From Lunularia cruciata (taxonomy: Eukaryota > Streptophyta > Marchantiopsida > Lunulariales > Lunulariaceae): a DNA stretch of 64,000 nt. This document shows positions 46,769 through 59,000 of the stretch, piece after piece. The stretch covers positions 21,638,001-21,702,000 of the forward strand of contig OX419760.1 in NCBI GenBank assembly GCA_948567375.1, given 5' to 3'. The notes under the pieces are model-generated. The model did not search any database. It had not been told where the DNA came from and saw only the letters and a program-made list of their open reading frames with translations. Within the stretch, counting starts at the first letter, position 1. Every line of letters begins with the position of its first letter. Both the position numbers and the translations under genes were made by a program.

Positions 46769-48029
46769 CAGAGAAGTCAAGAACACACTTCAGCCCGATA
46801 TGTAGAATTGTACAGAGTACAGAAGTCAAAATAATTGATAATAATGCATGGGTTTGGGTGTACTGTCTTGACCTTCCTCCATAGTGCTTCGACACCTCCT
46901 TGATATTGCCTTCGCATATATTTCCGTTACTTATACTGTTACACCGCTCTTACTCATCTTGGAGAGATTGCAAGAAAGCTTTTTTACCTACTCGCATAGC
47001 CTAATAACTTAAACACATTCTCCAAATACTGTAATTACGTGGTAAGTACTGGACGAACTCATTGCTGTGGCGATTCTGAACACCACATCCGTGCTGTATG
47101 TTGTCCAATTACGTTGTGTTCTGTAGCAGTGGACTTCTAAACCGGACTGAGACAGCCACGACTGATTTTCAGAGAGTTGTCCCTGGTCCTTTCGGCTTGG
47201 ATCCTCCTCTATGTACGACACTTATACCCACCTCCAAAGGTAGAAGGAAAAAGGTTCCGTTTGTCCTTCTAACTTTGGAACTGTTTCCATGCAACATAAT
47301 GAGTGAGCATCTTACGGGAACTGGGCAGATCATTTGGGTATTTAAATTCGAAGGCAAGAAAACCGCTTCTCGTGGGAAGGGATGGCCAAATCTGGAACGT
47401 GTTAGTGAAGGCTCCTTCGATGGAGGAAGATGCTAACCTGCTACGTCTATGGAGCCTTTGTTTGTGGGTTCCTGATCTCTCAATTGGCACAGCAAAAGCA
47501 TCCATTTGGGAAAAGGATAAATTCAATTGATTGAATTTGGTTAAAGGGCGTCCATCAGTTTGCAACTGTAGGCATAAGTGCCAGCCGTTGTCAATGCGCT
47601 GCTATTCTCTATGACAATGTTCGGTCACCTTTGAGGTGATCTGTCGTTCATTACAACTTTTTGGAAATTTCTTTTGGAAACAATTTTGTCTTAGCTTGGA
47701 CACCCACGAGCGTATCGACAGGTGAATATGAAATAGTTTCGTTGTTTCACAGATGTCACGACATTCACTGTGACCACGCTTTGCAATGTCTTCATGCGGA
47801 CCAGTTCTTCCTAACAATATATTTAACTTTTCTTTTCCTGTGAATGAATCTCGCTTTGTTGAGTGTGGTATAAGGGTTGTGCTCGGTCAAACAGTTGGTG
47901 CCCAGACATGTTTTAGCGTCATGACTTCCTACTATTCGTCCAATCTCCGGTATTTATCTGCATCTACATCGGTATTTATAGATACATAAATGAAAATCTT
48001 CAAATACGCGTTTCACTTCGACTCTATTC
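46769..48029. other. Host-like DNA, no convincing gene
   Basis: Overlapping frames exist on both strands (47098-47436 plus, 47565-47269 minus), but neither shows a domain or a splice pattern I can support. UTR or regulatory DNA of a neighbouring gene is possible. Confidence 0.4.
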
Positions 48030-48124
48030 GGGCTTAGCCCCATTTTACCTATTTTGCTCACGCTTGTACGGCTTGATGGGGTCTTCCCATCCTTAGTGGT
48101 TTCTACGCGGTCGCCCTTTTCTTG
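48030..48124 (+). repeat. Short dispersed repeat, copy G (near full length)
   Basis: GGGCTTAGCCCCATTTTACC, then CTTGTACGGCTTGATGGGGT, then CTTCCCATCC and CTACGCGGTCGCCCTTTTC. It is closest to the apparent consensus. ACTTCG occurs on both sides (48015-48020 and 48127-48132), a weak candidate duplication. Confidence 0.85.
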
Positions 48125-48699
48125 TGACTTCGCTTTCAATAACGGCATCACTTATTTAGTTTGCCAAGGACTGAGGACCTCAGTTGATCACCCATGATTG
48201 GAAACAAGAAAATTCATTGCTAAACAGGATGTTTAATTGTCTAAGCGAACAATCTGATGTTCAATCGACACTTTTGCTCATCAACATGTAGTGCATTCAA
48301 AGCCCTCATCAAGCTTGGAGCTCGGTCCGAGAGAAGGAGCATAAAAGCCCCAATAAGTTCTCAACCATTGCGGGAGGCTTAAATAATGGGAGACCATGAA
48401 TAATTCACATCCTATTCAACTCGGACGGGATAAATGTATACACGTTCGACATAGTACTACAGTGTGGAAAAGGTAGCCGTTAAAGATGTGAACTTAGTTA
48501 TTTCATATTCATTCTGCAAAAGGGAGGCGATATAGATCCACTTGAGTGCCTGGAATGATAGTGATGTGTGGAACCTGCTATGTCAAGTACCGGCTCCAGC
48601 GAGTTGCGCAGACAGGGGATTAGTACGAGAGAACCGTTGATAGACGGTAGATCACTGGGAAGTGACGGGAAGGCGCCAGGCCCGCCAACAAGGTGACCG

Positions 48700-49293
48700 G
48701 GTGCTGAACAAGGGTCCGTGCGGAACTGACATGAAAGCTCCGGAGAGAGAGAGGGAGTGGAGAGGATAGCCGAGTGTGTCGCTTGTCTCGCAGCGCGCGG
48801 TGTATCCAATTGAACGAGAGGATTGAAGAGAAGCAGACGAGCAAAAGTGCAGAGGAAAGTGAAGGGAGATTGTTTCGAGTTCCATTGTTCGTCTGATTGC
48901 GGAGGAGAATCCAGAGGGGTGCAGAAGCAGCAGGGGAAAAGAGGGGGGAAAGAGCTGAGGAGAAACAGTGATTGGATGTGGGACCCGACGAGGTATTTGG
49001 GGTAGAGTCAGCGGAAGAAGATTGTGTCAGGTCCAGGAGGAGCCAGTGGATGGACTGAGTGCGAGAGGGCTGAGTTTGATTAATTTCGATTTGGATGTGT
49101 GCTGTGTACTCCTGTCTGTTGTGTTCCTGTCACACTTACGACGGTTGTGTGGGAGACGAAAGAGGGCTGCTAACGCTGCTGAGATAGTGAGAATGGAAGG
49201 GCGAACACGAGGAGAACCTGAATGAATGAGAGAGGAGAATGGTCACAATGAAGGACACTTACGCTGGCGCAACAAAAACCTGCTCAACCTTAG
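48700..49293 (+). promoter_or_regulatory. Probable 5' UTR exon and promoter-proximal region of the LRR-RLK gene
   Basis: The DNA is purine-rich (GAGAGAGAGGGAG, GGAGGAG) and GC-richer than its surroundings, as in many plant 5' leaders. It ends at CTTAG|GTGAGT at 49293/49294, an excellent donor. Acceptors lie at 50857 (ATTTTAG) or 50875 (TCCAG), just upstream of the RLK start codons. This would give a 5' UTR intron of about 1.56 kb. The transcription start is not determined, and short upstream ATGs are present. Confidence 0.35.
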
Positions 49294-50952
49294 GTGAGTG
49301 AAGTAATTTCTCCCAGTCAACTGCCCGAATTATGTACAAGAAGCATGGTGCAAGGGCTGCGTGGTCTGCGGGAGGGGAATGTCGGATGCTCTGCGTTTTC
49401 TTTATCAAGAGGGATGAATGCTGGGGTCCTTCAAATATAAGCCAGTTCTTATTCTATTTGACCATCGAAATGTGTTAGCTGCACGTTATGAGTCGGTGCT
49501 TTTAAAGCTATTTACGGTTTTCAGATGCGGCTACGATGATAAACACTGATCGTACATTACGTCTCTGCCGACAATGGTCAAGCATTCTGTCTAGCATACG
49601 ATTTTTGCTACTTGCCGGTCGATGCTGGCTGCGTCCTTCTCACGCATGTTATCGCACCCTACCGAAGGTTGACCTCAGATCCTGAATATTAGCGCTACAG
49701 TCCCTCGGGCTCGTCCTCCAACATCTTTGTTGAGCAACGGTCTGTGGGCCAGCTAAGGTCTTGAACTTGTGAACATCTTCGTTCTCCAGTTCCGTCTGAG
49801 TCCAGCCTGGGATTCAGCTTCGTTTTTGTGTCAATGTGCAAGTAGTTTCTCCCACCGCCAAGGTTGCAGTTCACGAATACCTCAGTTTGTACCGCGTTGC
49901 AGTAATGCGACGGGACTATGCTTGTAGTTGCATGTAGCGCTCCTAGCACTGCTTTGTCGATATAATTAGCCTAGCTCCTCGAGTTGAGAATTCCAAACCT
50001 CTCTTCCAATGTGCATCGATGCAAATGCGGCATTTGTGCGGGGTTGTAGTATTTTCTTTTGCCCGGGTTGTAGCATTCCGTTTCATCCTACCGGGTAAAA
50101 TGGTCCCAAGGTCGAGTTCGTGGAGAGCAGTCCTGTACACATAGTTCACCCATGCATAGTTTATACGTCTACCCATCGTTTCCTGCCATGCCACGCTCTC
50201 CTTCTGTACTTTACCGTCCTGGTACCTGTGCAGCGAACGAGCGCTTCAAATTTTTCCCGATTTCGTTGAACTTCAATCTCTCGGTAGTATGCGACGAGTT
50301 TTTACCGTAGATGGGATTTAGCGCCTCCGTTTCACCTGTAACGATTGTTCCCGTTAGTTCCTTGTTCCGCCGAGGAGATGAATGCCCTACGAGTGAGACG
50401 GCTGGCTTGGCCGCATGAACTATTGGAGGGGTATTATTGATAATCTCTACCCCTGTTTTGGCTGAGTTGACGGTGTCTTATTGGACTGGAGGGAGCTGTA
50501 ACTTGAATGTCTAAGACTATGCCTGAAGTGTAATGGTTTCACTCTCGTCTTTTGCAGTTCGATGCCTTTAGAGTAGAATTTGATGCATCCAGCACTCTTA
50601 TGGCACTCATTAAAGAGTGACCTCAATATGGCACCTGACGGAGCTGTTTCTGATTGCGGAGAGTGCCGGAGGGGACACCTACGGAAGTCGAGGAAGGGGT
50701 CGAAGTACAACGCACAAATACCTGGACAAATTTGCGACTCATTTCAACCTTAGACCGAAGAGTTCCTGCCGTTGTGAATCGTTGATCACTTATAAATACT
50801 ACCTAAGCGGAACATACCATCATAGAATTTTACAACTTTCTGTTTCACAAATTTTAGATCCTGCTTGTTGTCCAGTTTTTTCCCCTATGGACACAAGCCG
50901 AGGATCACCATGGGCGAGAGCTTCGAGAAGATCCTCAAGCAGCCATTTTGCT

Positions 50953-53175
50953 ATGAAGGACAGGTCGCGACGCCAAATCGAATGGGCTTGGGTGGGGTTT
51001 TTTCTTCTTTGGCCAATGACCATTCTCGGTCAAAACAACGACACCTTCACGCTTTTGAACTTCCGGAACACAGCCGATGTCAATGGCGATAAACTTAGAG
51101 ACTGGAATGGAGAGCCGTGCGGCCCGCGTAAATGGACTGGTGTTACTTGCAAAGGCGGTCGAGTTACAGGTTTGACGTTAGAGGGCTTGCAGCTCACAGG
51201 ACCTGTCGATTCTCTGGTCGGCCTCGACCAACTGCGGCATCTCTCACTGAAAAATAACAATCACAGCGGCAATGTTCCGGAGTTCTCTAACTGGCTTAAT
51301 ATGCAATTGGTGTATTTCAACGGAAACAATTTCACGGGTCCGATTCCGCAATCAGTTGGGCTCCTGTTGAGGCTTGCCAGGTTAAGTTTGCAGAACAACC
51401 AACTCACGGGATCTATTCCCAACGTTTTTGATGATCTCCCATTGCTTCGAACTCTGCGTCTAGAGAACAACGATTTATCTGGATCCATTCCTCCCATAAA
51501 CAACTCAGCTCTCACGGATTTCAGTGTCGCGGGTAATCAGTTGAGTGGTTCAATTCCGGCTACGCTGAGAAATTTCAATGAAAGTTCATTCGCTGGCAAC
51601 CTTGAGTTGTGCGGGGACCCTCTTGTGACAGCCTGTTCTCCTGTTCTCGCTCCCAGCTCACCTCTTCCGGTTCCTGCACCTGTGGAAGCTCCATCTGCTT
51701 CTCCGCGCAAAAGGAAGGGTTCAAAATTGAGCATTGGGGAGATAGTGGCGATTGTGGTAGGAGATGTAGTAGCGCTGCTACTGATAACACTTGCCTTTCT
51801 CCTATTCTATTGGCGAAGAAACTCCCGGAAAAAGGAGGGGAAGGGAACTAAAGGTGGTGAATTAGATAAAGGTGAGTATTCTTCTGGCCAGTACTCGTCA
51901 GCACAGCTTCCTGACTCGGAGAGAAGCAAGCTCATCTTTCTGGAAGGAAGTAAGCACATTTTTGAGCTGGAAGATCTTCTACGTGCTTCTGCGGAAATGC
52001 TTGGAAAGGGCAGCTTTGGAACTGCATACAAAGCAGTGCTGGAAGACGGTTCTGTAGTAGCCGTGAAACGGCTGAAAGATGTCAGTACGAATGGAAAGAA
52101 AGAGTTCGAGCAACAAATGGAACTCATCGGAAAGTTGAAGCATCCCAATGTCGTGCCATTGCGAGCGTATTACTACGCCAAAGGAGAAAAGCTGCTGGTA
52201 TACGACTACCAGCTAAACGGCAGCCTGTACTCTCTTCTCCACGGTATGCATCCTTGGAGTGCAAGGCAGAACTAGTTGCAAACGTTTAGAGCGGAGATGA
52301 AATACAGAGAATCTGTTTGTCCTTTTTTAGATTTAATAACCTCTATTCATTCTACCACTGCTAGGTATCAGCTTCACTTCTCGGGTCGTTTACACGAATA
52401 TCTGGCCGTCTGGAAGAATTATCGTTCTTTCTAATCTGGATGCTGTGTTTGAGACCAAAAGCTTTGAAGAACTTGAGTTGTACTATATTGCAAATCCGAT
52501 GTTTATGATGAGCATTCATTCCCTACAGGAAACCGAGGGCCAGGCCGAACACCATTGGATTGGGTCACACGTCTCGGGATTGCATTGGGAGCAGCACGAG
52601 GTCTAGCTTACCTACATCAAGAATCACAGAAGATTCCACATGGGAATATCAAATCATCCAATATTCTTCTGGACAAGAGCTACAATGCCTGCGTTTCTGA
52701 TTACGGCTTGGCACTTCTGATGACATCTTCAGCTGCCACCACCCGAATGGCAGGTTATCGAGCTCCTGAACATGCCGATACCAAACGCATCTCACATAAA
52801 GCTGATGTATACAGTTTTGGTGTAGTACTGCTGGAACTCCTGACAGGGAAGGCACCGGTACCGGCATACTCTAACGCAGCCCAGGAAGAAGGAATTGATC
52901 TGCCACGCTGGGTGCACTCAGTAGTTCGTGAGGAGTGGACCGCAGAGGTTTTCGACATCGAACTCATGCGCTATCGGAATATTGAGGAGGAAATGGTTGG
53001 ATTGTTACAAATCGCAATGCTTTGTGTCTCCCCTGCTCCAGAGCGTCCCAAGATGCCCCAGGTGGTAAAGATGATTGAGGACATTCGGCCTGATCGCCCT
53101 GAAGCATCATCCATGGATGAAGATGGGTTTGACTCTCTAACTCAGTCTCCACTTTCGGAGCATGAGAGGGAGTGA
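50953..53175 (+). CDS. LRR receptor-like kinase, subfamily III, probably a pseudokinase
   Basis: The exons are 50953-52243 and 52529-53175 (donor CACG|GTATGC, acceptor CCTACAG, phase 1), giving 645 residues, normal for this subfamily. The product should be a plasma-membrane receptor. Residues 1-27 form a signal peptide (RSRRQ then [14 protein letters not shown]). The LRRNT with WNGEPCG..W follows, then about five LRRs (LxxLxLxxNxLxGxIP) to about residue 220, a Pro/Ser linker, a transmembrane helix at about 262-287 ending in YWRR, and the kinase domain from about 340. The P-loop is LGKGSFGT (350-357) and the ATP Lys is K372 (VAVK). HRD is replaced by HGN (468-470) and DFG by DYG (488-490). The missing catalytic Asp suggests weak or no phosphotransfer, as in many subfamily III members. 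An upstream in-frame ATG at 50887 adds 22 residues; I prefer 50953 because it gives a compact signal peptide. A long 5' UTR intron is likely. Confidence 0.93.
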
Positions 53176-56045
53176 TTGACATCACTTGGGCTGCTGTGTA
53201 TGTCGTTCTGAAGGGGATAAGAAATCCCTGTGTACCAGGGAGCAAGTGCCTCCGCTTACATGTCTCTCAGAAATCGCACCATCTATTGCCAGATTGGCAA
53301 TAGTGCAACATATAATCTTGAACAATGAGTAGCATGCGCGCATTCATAATCTGAAGGTCAGCAGTAAATTTCTTTGTGGTACCACCACCGTTGTAACTTT
53401 TACTTAAATCTCTGGTGGTTTACACTTCACCGTTGTGGCCTAATTTCATATATGAACATCAATAAGCTTTGCATTCCATCTGCTGGTGAGTGCTGTGAAC
53501 CCCACTTCTGAGAATCTAAAACCTTCTTTTGCACTAGATACTTCTGTGCTTGGCATTGGATTGAGGAAGCTGTTCCCGGACAATCAAACGTCTTGCATGG
53601 AGTGCATTCTACTTTGTCACCCCAACTGTCCTGACCATTAACATCGGGAAGGTCGTCAATTTGTCTAGAGAGGAGCGAGTAATCTAGTCAATCTATCATT
53701 CGGTTAGCCCTTGTTCGCCACTGATACTTTGGAGTGCGTTCCGACCTTTCTAGAGTATGTGGAAAACCGTTTCTGCCATAGTTAGGGAGGAACATCCTGA
53801 TGCCCACAGCGGAAAGCTTCTTCCGAGTTGCCTGCCTCACCAGCTCCACTGGCTTTTACGTGGCTCGAAGAACTCAGAATCGCATCTGTATGGCAGGTGT
53901 AATATTATTCTCCGAGGATACATGCAGAAGCAAACACTTGCTGAAATGTAATTCTCATCCAACTCTGCAACCATTTACCGCTTCCCTGAACTGTCACCGA
54001 GGGAATGCTCGGATCGACTTTCTGCTGTTAAACTCCAGCAGGATCCTGCCGGTTCTCAAAGTGCAGCTGAAATAATTACGAGTAGACGGTAGAAATGTGA
54101 CGACATTCGCAGCAAACACCTGAATCCATGAGTAGTGAACGTGAGTTGGATACTTAGATTATCCTCACCTCCTGCTGTAGTCTACCAAGGATTGATTGAG
54201 GTGAACTTTTAACACAAACCTCGCCTAGTGTCTCCAATTCACACGTCCGGCCTTGTACCGACGGTCCGGCTTATGAAAATTATCTAATGTAGAGACTATT
54301 GCAAGGACCCACTGCGTCTCAGCTCACTTTATTCTTGTTTGCTGGAATTGGAGTTTCCCTTACTTCTTTATCAAATTATAGTAAAAGAGTTTGGACGGTG
54401 AGGAGTGGACCTTCCCGCCCGTCCCGCATGCAAGAACAAACGTAAAATTATTAAATAAGAGTGCATATCTGAATATTGGATAGATCGGCCATCATCGTTT
54501 CTTTACTGGATCTACGTGATAAGTGATTAAACTCATTTCTTACCACCACCATCATCTGAGTACTATAGTTCTCCAAGATCAGACGTTAAAATGGCTAATA
54601 CTCCGCTTGTGGCATTAGCGCTAGAGCGAATTCTTGATCCACAATCAGCAGACTCTCTTGCCACTTAAGATTATAAGTTCCCTCTAGACTAAGATGAGTT
54701 TACGTGGACCATAATTTGGAATTAGGGCGCTCCAACGCTCAGGACCGCGGTGATGAAGAACTTGGGCCGGCCAATCCAGACATCGGCGCCACACTTCATC
54801 CGGCGAGTTGGCACCTCCGCTGGGCGGGCGCTCCATGAATCTTGACACCGCGCGCTGGGAACATCTCCTGGTCCACATTGTAAAGATAGAGCTGTCACTC
54901 TAGTTATGGCTTTAGAATTCAACCTTTAGATGTAGAGCTCAAACGCAAAAGAACACTCTTGAGGAGAATACGGTGGAGAGTAACCTATGGAAGGAAATTA
55001 GCATCAAGAGGCGGGGAGTACAACAAAAACTTACCAGATTACGTCTTTGCCATTGTCTGTCCTTGATGCCTATATTCTTTTGCGCATGCAAACGAGAAAG
55101 CGGCAGTGTCTTCGTTTTTAAAGTCTCTTATTTCCCCAAATAATGACTTCAAGTTGGCATAAGTTGCATAAGTTCGCTGCAAGATACGACACGGAGGTCT
55201 AGATTGCTTCATCGGAAGGACGACATTATTTTTCTCTCGTTCTTCTTATTCGCGCAGGATAAGCGAAGGAGGAGCTTGCCTCGAATCTTTGTTCTCGAGG
55301 AAATTCATGAACTGTCTTCATCAAAGAAAGCAAAAACGTCGTGAATGCTGTGTGGACACTGGAGACGAGGGTAGTGTATACTATTTGTACTCCAAGCCTA
55401 GAATCAAGACAGCTCGAGTTCATCACATATCCTCTTTGAAGACCCTATGCTAGCAGGAAAGTGTCTTGTTCGAGAATAAAGAATAGGGAGCTTTGAGATT
55501 AAACTACAACTTGTTTAGATGACTGACAATATTAGTGAATTCTAGCAAGATGTGAAACATCTACATCTTCCTGAGGAGCATTTGCGAAGATGCTACAATG
55601 GATGGGAGGTTCCAGACAGAAATTAAAAGCCGTGAGTGCGCTTTGCTATCCCTCTGGGAGTATACTGGTCAACGCTCCAGAATCAGCAGCAGTTTTTCAT
55701 GTGTGACCACTGCGTGACCTTCCTTTGAAGTACTTAGATGTCAAAAAAGAAGAAGAATAGTCCTGTTTGCATGTGAGTAGTATATATGTTCCCTGATTTG
55801 TAACTGTTGTTTCTCATGATGACATGCTTCGCCGGGTACAATGTTGACAGTCCAAAAACTCCTCTAAAGCCAGGTTTCTCACTTTACCTTCTCAACATGA
55901 TGATGATGATGGCCTCCTACTTCGGGGTTCTTTGTTATATGCTCCATTATCATGTATGTTAAGCGGATCCAATTGGCTTGAAACCATTGCAAGTATGAGA
56001 TGCATATCGGCGAACAGCTGATGTCTTGGCATCTCTGCTTTTCAG
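53176..56045. other. 3' UTR of the RLK and intergenic DNA
   Basis: The first 300 bases after the stop should be RLK 3' UTR; I cannot fix the poly(A) site. No gene is supported in the rest. A GC-rich patch is listed separately. Confidence 0.45.
54727..54880. other. Isolated GC-rich patch, possible coding fragment
   Basis: About 150 bp is clearly richer in G and C than its surroundings. On the minus strand two frames stay open through it, one reading CGADVWIGRPKFFITAVLS and another YNVDQEMFPARGVKIHGAPA. Neither extends into an exon structure. It may be an old gene fragment or an insert of foreign origin. I cannot identify it. Confidence 0.3.
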
Positions 56046-59000
56046 ACAACACCAGTTTTTTGAGCAGCGCCGACAGCAACAAAAAGAGCAGGGGGCTGAT
56101 CAGACATCCACTGGGAATTGCCCGAATAAACATCAGCAGATACGATCTCTTGATATCCTCGGCCTCGCAAACCTCTCCACCGCTCTACCTTGTATGTATT
56201 GCTTAATACCAAACTAACCGGTGGTAGAGGTAGTCGTTGCGCAAACTCCTCACTCTGTGGAAAGAGTGACAGAAGGCAAAGACATAACATCCGCGATTCT
56301 TGTGAAACTCAATCCACAGACTGGTTCGATGAGTCTGGATGCGTATAACAATCAATTCTCATCCCCTTTAGAGTTTCAGAAGAATGCTCCACGACATGTC
56401 TCTAAAGTTTGCAAGCAGAACACGAAACTCAAGGACGGTCCTGAATGCTTTCGTTGAGCTCTAACGTACTTGGCATCACTTTTGCAATCAAGGTGACCTT
56501 CAACCAGAAGAGGGTGGCCAGCCCCGCAGCTATATCAAAGGGAGGACACCCGAACCATCCCTTCCGCAGACCGAAGGAGTCACGACTGAAGTCGGTAATG
56601 TTCATTCCTCCTTCACAAGTTAGTTAGGTATTCAGGATACAAATATACTTTTCCGGAAGTGTGGCACATGCACACCGCCAGCAAAAGTAGGTGAAATTTA
56701 ACTACAAAGCATACTGAAGATCTGACTTTAAGCTGCAAGTACTGTAAGTATTTGTTGTGGATATACATCAACGTTCTGATCAGGCTTCTACGCCTAGCAC
56801 AAGCAGAAGGAGCGGTGCATCTTCAAAACACTCTTAAACCAGACTGCACTATCTCGCAGCCCGTAGAGTAAGTCCTCCACCATCTTCGATATTTGATATG
56901 TTTTTAAGCTTTAATATCTTTCATGGGCTTTATTATCCTTCATGGACATCAAAACTTTCAATTAATCTAATTTGATTAGCAGTGTGAAATTCAGTAAGGC
57001 TTACAAGCAGTTGAATCTCAAATAAAATAGTAGCTCATTCCTGATAGTAATGACTAGTCATGATGAAATCTGAGCGAGAACCACAGCCTCCTTACAACCA
57101 TAAACTGGCAGTGCCGCAACTGAATGGGCTTCAGACACAGCAGCAGGTTTCATTCATCATGATCTTCGAGGCGGTCAAGGAACTGAGAAGAAATCTTTTT
57201 CCGAAAGTCTAAGGGAGTTACGTGCTGTAGAAGTGACTGACGCTGCTAAATCAGTGCCTCGTCCTGAAGGTTAGCTGTTTGACATCCTGCTTGTTGCTTG
57301 TCCATCTGGTTATTCCCTCTTGTTGTTTCCACTATGGGCTTAAGCTCATCACAGCAACTTTCAGGTTTCAACTTGCTTGAAATTATCAAGGACACACGGG
57401 AGGAGCTATCCACAAGAAGACCATCATCCGAGCATTATGCAGCCTTCCCACTCAAAGGTATATTACCTAATGATGTGATACACATCTTGACCCATGCGCT
57501 ATCCACATGTCACTTTCATCAAGAGTAAACATGTGCGTTTCTCATACGCGATTGATGGGGATTTTCATACTCTGGTCTTTCAGGCGATGGCAGAGCCGAA
57601 CGACGCACACCAGAACGTGTTCTTGCACCTGGGACACCTCGCTCTGGAAGGTGATATGAACTATAGAAATTTCTATCTGTCTTAACTACAAATTTTGAGG
57701 AACTCCGCGAAACATGAGAATCGCCTCGCAGCCGTTGTGAAAATTAGGAACAAAAAGGGATCAGAACTTTCCTAATCATGTTTGGAGATTTATTGATCAA
57801 CTCAAATGATCAATCATGCATAACTCACCGGCCGTTGTGACCGGAACATGCAGTTCGCTCTCCTTAGTTAGAGTAAAGCGTATGAGATTCTCAGACAAAT
57901 ATGAGATTTAGTGCACATTTCATCGATGTCTGCTAATGATCCAGTGAATACTCTATCTAGAGGCTTGAGAATAAGCTTTCTGGCTAACTTTCTGCATCTA
58001 ACCACGGGGGAAATGTATCTCTATGTCGCATACTAGACCGAATCAGCGCACCCCTCAAAGGTTGGTAGGATATTATCTCGCAGCTTTTCATCGAATCACG
58101 GAATCATTTATCGAACAGATTGACTAGGAAGTGTCTTGTTAATGATATGCTAGCTAGAAAGAAAGAGAAACGAAATTACAGAAGACCTCATTCTTAACAA
58201 TATTCCGCATGATAATCTGTCACACTTACAACCGGTTAGCAAAATTGAGCCTTGCAGACCCCGAAAACCTGCAGCGATGAAGCATGCAAGCGAAAAGTGG
58301 CCATTGAGCTTAAGGTCGTCCTCACCATTTCTTGAACACAGTTCAAGGCAACAGTTGACAAGAGTGGGATCTGCAGAGGTAATTTCTTAAGGTCCTTAAG
58401 GTCGTCCTCACCATTTCTTGAACACAATTCAAGGCAACAGTTGACAAGAGTGGGATCTGCAGAGGTAATACCGGGAGTTCAGCTAAATGAGCGCGAATGC
58501 AGGGCTATAGTCCAGTCCTTACAGTATCACATAAACATCTCGACCTCAAACCTCCTCGCCTTTGAGGCATATTAGTTGCTTGCTGTGGGAACAGCTGTAA
58601 CTGGTGTCTTGATATTCGCAGGTAAGCCAGCCAAACTGGTCATATAAGAGATCCCGAACATCTGCTTATGACATCTTGCCATTCTCTCCAGACAACGGTG
58701 GTAAAGAAGACAAGTCTTCGGAGTCAAACTTCTGGCCCTTCCTAGAGACGGATGCATGTGTTTCTCCGAAACACAAAAACAGGGCACTTATCCCGTATTC
58801 AGTGGCAGACGATGAGATACCACCATTCATGACCTGTTGTCGGAACTTTCCAGAATCGACCCTTAAGATATCAGAAAGTTCGAGGGAAACGGTTCCTTAT
58901 GTAAGCGACAATGAACTCGGAAATTTCCCGACTCCACTTTATAGGAATTGCGATGAAATTAATGTTGACTTTCTAGCTCCATCGTTTGAATGCGAGAAAT

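Noticed and set aside
48498-48885. Overlapping minus-strand frames of 74-103 codons near the RLK leader
   Set aside because: They lie opposite a purine-rich leader; the Ser/Pro-rich translation is the complement of GA-rich DNA.
49695-50194. Two minus-strand frames of 83-84 codons
   Set aside because: They fall in the proposed RLK 5' UTR intron and have no domain or splice partner.
51807-52148. 113-codon minus-strand frame
   Set aside because: It is antisense to the RLK kinase exon and is explained by it.
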